Part shown: positions 57,835 to 64,000 of the stretch, one piece after another
Layout of the letters: each line of letters begins with the position of its first letter
Position numbering within the stretch: the stretch's first letter is position 1
Source: AP-15 sp963781215
Lineage (GTDB): Bacteria; Pseudomonadota; Alphaproteobacteria; ATCC43930; CGMCC-115725
Assembly (NCBI GenBank): GCA_963781215.1
Contig: CAWAFE010000054.1
Span: 1-64,000, forward strand
Direction: 5' to 3'
Length of the DNA stretch: 64,000 nt
The notes under the pieces: model-generated
What the model saw: the letters and a program-made list of their open reading frames with translations, nothing else
What the model was told of the DNA's origin: nothing
Database searches by the model: none
Translations under genes and position numbers: made by a program

Positions 57835-58452
57835 TCACAAGCCACTGCACTGGCCTACCCTGCTGCCGCCGACGGTGTTAGGCATGCCGCCATCCTGCGG
57901 CGCCGGCGAATTGCCCGTGCAGACGAGGCTGCCGCCGATTGCATTGCCGACGATGTCGTTGTCACCCGGAGCCGGCGTGGCGTTGTTTCGGTTAAGCACA
58001 TTCCCGCCTACGCTATTCCCAGTTAAATTGATGTAGGCAGAAATCGTGGAGTTCGCAACCGACAGAGTGCCGCCAATAAATGAAGTACGGATATCTACGG
58101 TTTGTGTTGCCCCGGTCACGGACACGCTGCCGAGAATGTTGACTGCTCCCGGTTTCTGGGGCACGAGGTAGATCATCTTGGCGCCCACAGCCAGCAGAGA
58201 GCTGCTGACGGTAAATGTCGCGGTACCGAAGTCTTGCAGCGTCGCGCCGGAACCCACCGTTACATTGCCCGAGACGCTCACATTGCCGCTGGTGCTCACG
58301 TTGCAGGTCGCGCCAGCCGGCACGTTGACGGCGGTGTAGTTACCCGCGGGCAAGGTGGTGGTGCAGGTAAACGTCTGAGCGGCGGCACCGCCGGCCCCAG
58401 CCGCCATCACCCCTGCCAAGATTAATAAACGCCAAGAAAGCTGCTTAATCAT
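57835..58452 (-). CDS. secreted beta-repeat protein, paralogue 1
   Basis: This 205-residue protein starts at ATG 58452 (MIKQLSWRLLILAGVMAAGA). That start is preferred over an upstream TTG because the distance from GGAGG (9 bases) equals that in the paralogue. After the signal peptide, repeats such as GNVSVSGNVTVGSGATLQDF suggest a beta-helix. The tail GNSPAPQDGGMPNTVGGSRV and GQCSGL matches paralogue 2. The function is unknown; secretion is likely. An in-frame copy of the tail follows its stop. Confidence 0.75.
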   Translation of the reverse strand: MIKQLSWRLLILAGVMAAGAGGAAAQTFTCTTTLPAGNYTAVNVPAGATCNVSTSGNVSVSGNVTVGSGATLQDFGTATFTVSSSLLAVGAKMIYLVPQKPGAVNILGSVSVTGATQTVDIRTSFIGGTLSVANSTISAYINLTGNSVGGNVLNRNNATPAPGDNDIVGNAIGGSLVCTGNSPAPQDGGMPNTVGGSRVGQCSGL

Positions 58453-58520
58453 TTTCAATTTCCTCCGTATACCGATCCTTGATGTCGTGATCGGTTCGAC
58501 GGACCGATCGAACCTGCCGG
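58453..58520 (-). promoter_or_regulatory. conserved structured 5' leader of paralogue 1
   Basis: This leader matches the one at 57571-57640. GGTTCGA pairs with TCGAACC (58493-58514), and CCGATC can alternatively pair with GATCGG nearer the start. TTGACA further upstream (about 58558) could be a -35 element, but no good -10 follows. Confidence 0.5.
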
Positions 58521-58695
58521 AGCCCTTAACTTTGGGCGATGGTCTGACAACGCTGACCTGTTGTCAAGTATTTCTTGGTTAAGAATATGAGACAACTGTC
58601 GCCTATATTAACAATTGTCGCGCAGATAGCCGGGTGTCCCAACGAAGCCGGCCCGCGCCGGCCCCCTTCGTCCTTGGAGGAGCTGCCGCACCCAG

Positions 58696-59604
58696 CTAAC
58701 CCCGGTCCTCGTATCCCGCCGCGCCGAGGTCGAACGCCGCCGGCCGGCTGAACATCTCGTTCCGCACATCCCACAGTTCCGGATAGATCGGGTGTTCGAA
58801 GAGCTGATTGGCGGCGCGGGTCAGATATTTGAGCCCGCTCGACCCGCCGGTCCCGGTATTGCTGCCGATGACCCGCGACACGGTGGCAAGGTGGGCGAAC
58901 CGCCACCGCCGGAACGCGTCTTCCAGATCGACCAGCCTCTCGCCGAGCTGATAGAGGTCGGGCGCCTTTAGCCGATTGTTGTAGACAAAGCTCCACGCGT
59001 TGAAGATTGCAGCGCTTTTGCGATGTCGTTTCCCGTAGTTCCGGGGCTCGCCGATGCCAAAGCCCGGCAGCGCCTTGGCCATGAAGGCGATCACCGCGTC
59101 GTAGATGGCGGGTGCGGCGAGCGCCGCTCGCAGCGCATTCCTGTCAGCCTCGGTCGGCGCGCCGGCGAAGACGTCGATTGTCGACGTCACTCCGCCGGGG
59201 ATCTCGAACTCGACCGTCCGGTATTTGAGGCCGAGCCTGAATTCGAGAATGCGATACTGTACCGATTGAAAGCCTGACGCGCCGTCCCGCCCTACCGTCT
59301 CGCGGAACAGGTAAAACTCGTCCGGGGTCAATGTCGCCAGCACGTCCCAGGACGAGATCAGGATGCGTTGGATGGCGCTCACCCGCGAGAGCCGCTTCAG
59401 CGCCACGATGCAATGGCTGTCGCCGGCATTCTCGGCGGTCAGCGACCCGATCGCGCAGCCGAGCTCGTGGATCGCCAGCTTGAACCACAGCTCGTGCTGC
59501 TGATGGATGATGATGAACAAGAGCTCGTCGTCAGAGCGGGTGGCGAGACGCTGCGCCGAGAGCAGCCGATCGAGCTGGAGATAGCCGGCATAGGTGTTCT
59601 TCAT
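58696..59604 (-). CDS. kynA: tryptophan 2,3-dioxygenase
   Basis: This 302-residue heme enzyme opens the kynurenine pathway from tryptophan. Motifs are LLFIIIHQQHELWFKLAIHE, LTPDEFYLFRETVGRDGASG, FQSVQYRILEFRLGLK and FRRWRFAHLATVSRVIGSNT followed by GTGGSSGLKYL, which hold the heme and substrate residues. The start overlaps the stop of the deacetylase gene (ATGA). It lies on the same strand as trpE(G), 2 kb away. Confidence 0.94.
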   Translation of the reverse strand: MKNTYAGYLQLDRLLSAQRLATRSDDELLFIIIHQQHELWFKLAIHELGCAIGSLTAENAGDSHCIVALKRLSRVSAIQRILISSWDVLATLTPDEFYLFRETVGRDGASGFQSVQYRILEFRLGLKYRTVEFEIPGGVTSTIDVFAGAPTEADRNALRAALAAPAIYDAVIAFMAKALPGFGIGEPRNYGKRHRKSAAIFNAWSFVYNNRLKAPDLYQLGERLVDLEDAFRRWRFAHLATVSRVIGSNTGTGGSSGLKYLTRAANQLFEHPIYPELWDVRNEMFSRPAAFDLGAAGYEDRG

Positions 59605-60728
59605 CGACTGGCCGCGGCGTTCAGGGCAGCGCCGCTCTCCCCTGCCATGCGCCGGCGGACGATCGCGCTGACCGGGACCAGGACGATCCCCTTCCCATCC
59701 AGTGTCGGCAGCCAGGCGCGCAATGCCGCCATCGTCGGATCGTGGGCGTGGCCGATGGCGATCGCGCTTCCTTGCCTCCGTGCCACCACCTCGACGCGGG
59801 CGAGCTGGGCGGCGATTGCCGCCGGCGCCAGATCGTCGTCGAGGAACACGTCGCGGGCCGCATGCGGTACCCCCTCTGCGACCGCGAGGCGAATCCCGGC
59901 GCTCTTCGCCGTCGTCCGCGAATCGAGAAAAGCGAGGCCGCGGGTGCGCAATTCCTCGATGACCGGCGCCATGCCTGTGGCATCGGCGGTGAATTTGCTG
60001 CCCATATGGTTGTTGATGCCGACATAGCCGTCGAACCGGCCGAGCCCCCAGCGCAGCCGGTCCAGGATCTCCGCGCGCGACAAGGTCGTATAGAGCGCAT
60101 GCGGGCCGGGCTCCTCGCGGGCGTCTACCGCCTCCATCGGCACATGCACAAGAAGCTCGTGCCCGGCCCGCCGCGCCGCCTCGGTTTGTTGCGGCAGCTC
60201 GTTGGCGTAGGTCATGAAGGACAGGGTAACCGGCCCCGGGAGGCGAATCGCCTGCGCGGTGCGTGCCCGATCGAGGCCGAGGTCATCGAGCACGATCGCC
60301 ACCAGCGGGCGGTTGCCGGCCGGCGGCGCTGGCACCGCAAAACGCAGCCAGGCCGGCTTCGCCTGAACCGGTGGCGGCATCGCCGGCGGCAGCCGCAGCG
60401 CCGCCTGCTCGACGGGCTTTGGTGTCAGGGCTTTTTCCGGCGACACAACCGGCTCCTCTGGCTTGGCGGGATTCGGAACCGTGAGGGCGGGAACCGGCCG
60501 AGACGCTGCCGCCGACACCGTCGGCTTTGGCTGGTGACGAGCCGGCAGCAGCGCCAGCACGAGCCCGCCGCCGAGCAGGACCGTCAGCGCCGCCAAGGCG
60601 AGGAGAGAACGGCTGTTCCGCTGCCGCCAGGCCGGCGCGACCGAGCGCCACTTCGCCTTAAAAAACCGGGCGGCGCCAAACCCGGCGACCGCCCTCGCTC
60701 GCGGCTTTCGCCGCGCACCTCGCCTCAC
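59601..60728 (-). CDS. divergent polysaccharide deacetylase family protein
   Basis: This 375-residue protein has one N-terminal transmembrane helix (RSLLALAALTVLLGGGLVLA), a Pro-rich linker and a deacetylase-like domain: PLVAIVLDDLGLDRARTAQA, LLVHVPMEAVDAREEPGPHA, GYVGINNHMGSKFTADATGM, LAFLDSRTTAKSAG and SAIAIGHAHDPTMAALRAWL. These match the divergent NodB-fold group (COG2861). Residues for metal binding appear in the DDLG and GINNHMGS motifs. It overlaps kynA downstream and the small gene upstream, both by ATGA. Confidence 0.88.
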   Translation of the reverse strand: MRRGARRKPRARAVAGFGAARFFKAKWRSVAPAWRQRNSRSLLALAALTVLLGGGLVLALLPARHQPKPTVSAAASRPVPALTVPNPAKPEEPVVSPEKALTPKPVEQAALRLPPAMPPPVQAKPAWLRFAVPAPPAGNRPLVAIVLDDLGLDRARTAQAIRLPGPVTLSFMTYANELPQQTEAARRAGHELLVHVPMEAVDAREEPGPHALYTTLSRAEILDRLRWGLGRFDGYVGINNHMGSKFTADATGMAPVIEELRTRGLAFLDSRTTAKSAGIRLAVAEGVPHAARDVFLDDDLAPAAIAAQLARVEVVARRQGSAIAIGHAHDPTMAALRAWLPTLDGKGIVLVPVSAIVRRRMAGESGAALNAAASR

Positions 60729-60997
60729 TGATCCCCCTCCTCGGCAACAGCCGGCGGATTAGATTGGAAAGCCGCGGGGCTGGCAATGATCAGCAGAGCC
60801 TCCTCGCCAATGGCCCGCATATTGTCTCGGGCTAGCCGTTCGGTTTTGCTGGGGCGGCATCGGGCGAGCTTGCGAACGGCGACCATTTTCTTGTTCAACG
60901 GCAGCGGCGGCGAGTCTCGACGGTCTTCTTTCCGCTTCGAAGCTCGCTTGCCGTCTCGGGGGCTAGACCCTTGATGCGAACAACTCAGGAACGACAT
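60725..60997 (-). CDS. hypothetical protein upstream of the deacetylase gene
   Basis: This frame of up to 90 residues overlaps the deacetylase start (ATGA at 60725-60728). The N-terminal half is basic and unstructured (SKRKEDRRDSPPLPLNKK); the C-terminal half looks more regular (RLARDNMRAIGEEALLIIAS). An inner ATG near 60886 is an alternative start. No family is recognised. Confidence 0.4.
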   Translation of the reverse strand: MSFLSCSHQGSSPRDGKRASKRKEDRRDSPPLPLNKKMVAVRKLARCRPSKTERLARDNMRAIGEEALLIIASPAAFQSNPPAVAEEGDQ

Positions 60998-61279
60998 ACT
61001 GCATCCCAGGACCCGCTCCTCTCGGGAGGCCCGCGAATGACCGATAGTCTGATCAGGTCCCTGTTATCTCCTGTTTTCACGGGCCGGAATCTAATTATAT
61101 CAATTTCTTGGTCCTGATCTCTTTTTGCCGCGCGCGCGCACGTCACGGCCGCGATGACATCGTGTTGGCATGAGCCAGTGCTCGCCCCGACTGAGCCAAT
61201 GCCCACCCCGACTTCGCGCCCCGTGATGCCGGATGGACCAGCCCTTGCGCCGCGGCGGGCGGGGGATCAGCTACTGGGC

Positions 61280-62077
61280 ATGTCTTTCTCGACTGTCGAT
61301 CGGGAAGCCCTGGCCGCGGCGGTGCGGCGGCTGGAGCAGCCGGGGTTTGCCGCGCGGATGACCCAACTCGCGGGTAAGCCGGCGGAGGTTCTCGTCAGGG
61401 CGCTGCCGCCGGGGGCGTCCGTCATCGTGGCGAGGGCGACCGGGCGGGCGCTCGAACGGGCGCTCGAGGTCGCGCTCTTTAGCCTGCGCGCCTGCCGGCT
61501 CGCCGGCGGGCGCGCATTGCATTCGAAGTCTCGCCGCCGCGTCCGGGGCGGTCGGCGGCGCCTTCGGGCTTGCTGCGCTGACCATCGAATTGCCGGTCTC
61601 GACGACGATCATGCTGCGCGCGATCGCCGTGGTGGCGCGAGACGAAGGGGAAGACCTCGCCGATCCGAAGACCGGGCTCGCCTGCCTCGAAGTGTTTGCG
61701 CTCGGCGACGCCCGCGCGCGACGGCGGGGAAACCGGCTACTTTCGCGACCCGCGCGCTGCTGGCCCGCGGGCTGGTCGAGGCGGCCGATTTCGTGCTTGG
61801 CAAGGGTGCGGTCAAAGGGGGCGCGCCGGTCGTCGCCCGTTTTCTGGCGCCGATCGCCGCGCGCTTCGGCGCCGTCGTCTCCGAGAAGATCGCGGCGCAG
61901 GCGGTCATAGTCGTCGGCGCGGTCGGCGGGGCGGCGGTCAATCTCGCCTTTGTCGAGCATTTCCAGAGCCTGGGGCGCGGCCATTTCACGGTGCGCCGGC
62001 TCGAGCGGGTCTACGGCGCTGAAATTGTGCGCGCCGAGTACGAGCAGCTCAGATCCGCGGCCGACGCGACCCGATGA
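61280..62077 (+). CDS. EcsC-family protein, two frameshifts
   Basis: This protein of about 265 residues matches EcsC family members. N-terminal: RRLEQPGFAARMTQLAGKPA and RALERALEVALFSL. The middle is in another frame: ELPVSTTIMLRAIAVVARDE, GEDLADPKTGLACLEVFALG. The C-terminal part is back in the first frame: ARGLVEAADFVLGKG, QAVIVVGAVGGAAVNLAFVE and RLERVYGAEIVRAEYEQL. The two compensating shifts are near 61525 and 61725. The family function is poorly known and membrane-associated. The start at 61280 is the first Met near the homology; its ribosome site is weak. Confidence 0.8.
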   Translation: MSFSTVDREALAAAVRRLEQPGFAARMTQLAGKPAEVLVRALPPGASVIVARATGRALERALEVALFSLRACRLAGGRALHSKSRRRVRGGRRRLRACCADHRIAGLDDDHAARDRRGGARRRGRPRRSEDRARLPRSVCARRRPRATAGKPATFATRALLARGLVEAADFVLGKGAVKGGAPVVARFLAPIAARFGAVVSEKIAAQAVIVVGAVGGAAVNLAFVEHFQSLGRGHFTVRRLERVYGAEIVRAEYEQLRSAADATR

Positions 62078-62140
62078 TTGCCGCCAGCGGCCGGTGGCGC
62101 TTATGCTGGTGCGGGTCTCCAACCGAATAAAGGCGACGGG

Positions 62141-63394
62141 ATGGATGTGACGGCGACTGCTCCCGGGCGGGTCGGAAGAGGCGGCGAATTGCAGTCGGTC
62201 GGGCTGGTCTCGGCGGCGCATTTCGTCGGCCATTTCCACATGCTGGTGTTGCCGCCGCTGTTTCCGCTGCTGCGCGACCGCTGGGGAGTGGGCTTTATCG
62301 AGCTTGGTCTGGCGCTCACGGTCTATTCGATCGCCTCGGTCGCGACGCAACTGCCGATGGGCTGGCTCGCCGACCGCATCGGCTCGCGCCGGCTGCTGAT
62401 CGGGGCACTGTGCCTCGGCGGCTGCTCGATCGCCTCGATCGGGCTCGTCGACGCCTATCCGTGGCTGCTGGTGGCGGCGGCGCTCAACGGTATCGCGAAC
62501 GCGGTCTATCACCCGGCCGACTATGCGATCCTCGCGGCCAAGGTGGCGCCGGCCCGCATCGGCCGCGCCTTTTCGATCCACACCTTCTCCGGCATGCTCG
62601 GCAGCGCGGTGGCGCCAGTCACGATCCTGGTGCTGACGGCAGCCTTCGGGATGACGACGGCGCTGGTCGTCGCCGGGCTCGTCGGGCCGGTCGTCGCGGC
62701 CCCGCTCCTCTGGGCGCGCGGCGTCGAGGGCCGCACGGTCGCAACCCGCCCCGGCGGGAGCCGTAGCCGGGCGAAGCGAGGCCGCGGCGCGAGCGTCTAC
62801 ACCCCCGCGCTCCTCGGCCTGACGGTCTTTTTCGTCTTTCTCAGCCTGTCGACGAGCGGGATTTCGAGCTTTTCCGTGCCGGCGCTGATGAGCGCCTACG
62901 GCCTGCCCTTCGCCACCGCCAATCTGGCGCTGACCGCCTATCTGGCGGCGAGCGCGTTCGGCGTCCTGGGCGGCGGGCTCGTCGCCGACATGACCCGCCG
63001 CCACGGCGAGGTCGCCGCCGCGGGCTTTGCCGTCAATGCGCTGATCGTGCTGGTCATCGCCACCGTGGCGTTGGGCGCGCCGCTCCTGATCGCGGCGATG
63101 GGTGCCGCGGGCCTGCTCTCCGGCATGATCATGCCGTCGCGCGACATGCTGGTCCGCGCCGCCGCCCCGCCCGATGCGATGGGCCGGGCCTTCGGCATCG
63201 TCACCGCCGGGATGAGCCTCGCCGGCGTGATCGGGCCGATGCTGTTCGGCTGGATCATGGACCGGGGCGCCCCGCAATGGGTGTTCGGGGCCAGTGTCGT
63301 CTTCATGCTGACGACCGTGGCGTTGGCGCTCTTCGGTGAGCGGCGGTCCGCCCGGCGCCGCGGGGCGATGGTGCCCTCCGTCGGGTCGACCTGA
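62141..63394 (+). CDS. MFS transporter
   Basis: This 417-residue protein has about 12 hydrophobic segments. The inter-helix motif GWLADRIGSRRLLIGALCLG lies between helices 2 and 3, with HFHMLVLPPLFPLLRDRWGV before it. A second half begins VYTPALLGLTVFFVFLSLST and contains GGGLVADMTRRHGEVAAAG and PSRDMLVRAAAPPDAMGRAF. This fits the MFS, in a branch near fosmidomycin-resistance-like or sugar-type exporters; the substrate is unknown. ATG 62141 follows AGGCGACGGG; the earlier start in the frame is unsupported. Confidence 0.88.
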   Translation: MDVTATAPGRVGRGGELQSVGLVSAAHFVGHFHMLVLPPLFPLLRDRWGVGFIELGLALTVYSIASVATQLPMGWLADRIGSRRLLIGALCLGGCSIASIGLVDAYPWLLVAAALNGIANAVYHPADYAILAAKVAPARIGRAFSIHTFSGMLGSAVAPVTILVLTAAFGMTTALVVAGLVGPVVAAPLLWARGVEGRTVATRPGGSRSRAKRGRGASVYTPALLGLTVFFVFLSLSTSGISSFSVPALMSAYGLPFATANLALTAYLAASAFGVLGGGLVADMTRRHGEVAAAGFAVNALIVLVIATVALGAPLLIAAMGAAGLLSGMIMPSRDMLVRAAAPPDAMGRAFGIVTAGMSLAGVIGPMLFGWIMDRGAPQWVFGASVVFMLTTVALALFGERRSARRRGAMVPSVGST

Positions 63395-63398
63395 CCGC

Positions 63399-64000
63399 AT
63401 GGCCATGCCGGTCGAGACCTCGCTCCCGGAGGAGGCCAGGATCGCGGAATCCGCGCCGAGCCAACCCAATCCGCAAGAGGCCGGCTTCGACGTGCAGCAC
63501 GACCTCGTGCGCACAATCCTGGCGGTCCTCTTTGTCGCCGGGATGATCGCCGCCTCGATCTGGATCTTGTGGCCGTTCCTGGCGGCGATTATTTGGGCGA
63601 CGACCCTGGTCGTTGCCACCTGGCCGCTGATGCTGCAGGTTCAGCGCCGGCTGTGGAATCTGCGCGCAGCTCGCCGTCGCGGTGATGACGGTCACCTTGC
63701 TGCTGATCTTCGTCGTGCCGTTCTGGCTCGCCATCGCCACGATCACGGCCAATTTCGACCGCATCGTCGCCTGGGTCACGGCCCTCGGCGCCTTCAGCCT
63801 GCCGGCGCCGCCGGGTTGGCTGGGCGAGCTGCCGCTCGTCGGCGCCAAGGCCGTGCAGGTTTGGCACAACATCGCGGCGAGCGGCGTCGGCGATCTGGTG
63901 ACAAAGGCCGCGCCCTATGCCGGCGGTGCCGCCGGCTGGTTCGTCGGCGTGCTGGGCGGCCTCGGCATCGTCATCGTGCAATTCCTGCTGACCATCATCA
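63399..64000 (+). CDS. AI-2E-family transporter (partial, frameshifted)
   Basis: Only the first about 200 codons lie in the window. From ATG 63399 (MAMPVETSLPEEARIAESAP) the protein shows the first two helices, TILAVLFVAGMIAASIWILW and FLAAIIWATTLVVATWPLML. After a one-base break near 63665 come LAVAVMTVTLLLIFVVPFWL and IATITANFDRIVAWV, then APPGWLGELPLVGAKAVQVW. This is the AI-2E (PerM/TqsA) family pattern. It starts 4 bases after the MFS stop. The remainder runs off the window. Confidence 0.82.
   Translation, partial: MAMPVETSLPEEARIAESAPSQPNPQEAGFDVQHDLVRTILAVLFVAGMIAASIWILWPFLAAIIWATTLVVATWPLMLQVQRRLWNLRAARRRGDDGHLAADLRRAVLARHRHDHGQFRPHRRLGHGPRRLQPAGAAGLAGRAAARRRQGRAGLAQHRGERRRRSGDKGRALCRRCRRLVRRRAGRPRHRHRAIPADHH

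Overview
The window is GC-rich (roughly two thirds G+C) and carries a gene set typical of Alphaproteobacteria, most like a member of Rhodospirillales. The evidence is a tpiA-secG-pyrG-kdsA-eno-ftsB-pdhA-pdhB-pdhC-lpdA-lipA-coq10 run, an E1-beta subunit with its own lipoyl domain, a fused TrpE(G) preceded by a leader peptide with three Trp codons, and an adjacent dapD-dapE pair. I saw no tRNA, rRNA or CRISPR array.

Layout. 1-7.5 kb is a nest of mobile elements: the start of an IS91-type transposase, a tyrosine recombinase split by an IS1111-type element, two nearly identical inverted IS110-type copies around a decayed IS630 element (a 4.2 kb palindrome), and a decayed IS5-type transposase. 7.5-24.5 kb holds an orphan molybdenum hydroxylase large subunit, a Lon-type protease with an overlapping partner, dodecin, dapD/dapE, a lactonase-type propeller protein, a GST, a universal stress protein, a cupin and the wecC/wecB pair for UDP-ManNAc-uronate. 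24.5-32 kb holds an IalB-like secreted protein, a sugar-nucleotide epimerase, a membrane protein and a small cassette related to contractile injection systems. The main gene of that cassette fuses a tail-sheath N-terminus to an AAA+ ATPase. 32-39 kb is mixed metabolism: an LLM oxidoreductase, a double PAP2 phosphatase, ELM1, an Lrp regulator, an SDR, an amidohydrolase and an ABM protein. 38.7-52.4 kb is the colinear housekeeping run on the minus strand, interrupted by an SDR and by a probable YopT-type (C58) cysteine peptidase. 52.5-64 kb holds ppiD, trpE(G) with its attenuator, two secreted paralogues with a conserved structured leader, tryptophan 2,3-dioxygenase, a polysaccharide deacetylase, EcsC, an MFS transporter and the start of an AI-2E-type transporter.

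How the genes fit together. PdhABC, Lpd and LipA make a lipoylated pyruvate dehydrogenase next to the glycolytic genes eno and tpiA. DapD and DapE act in lysine/diaminopimelate synthesis. TrpE(G) starts tryptophan synthesis under apparent attenuation, and a tryptophan dioxygenase lies 2 kb away on the same strand. WecB, WecC and the epimerase supply sugar nucleotides for a surface polysaccharide.

Caution. At least eleven genes, including the normally essential eno, tpiA and dapE, carry one-base frameshifts, several in G or C runs. I read most of these as sequencing indels. Frameshifted housekeeping genes are therefore listed as CDS, and only mobile-element genes and fragments as pseudogenes.
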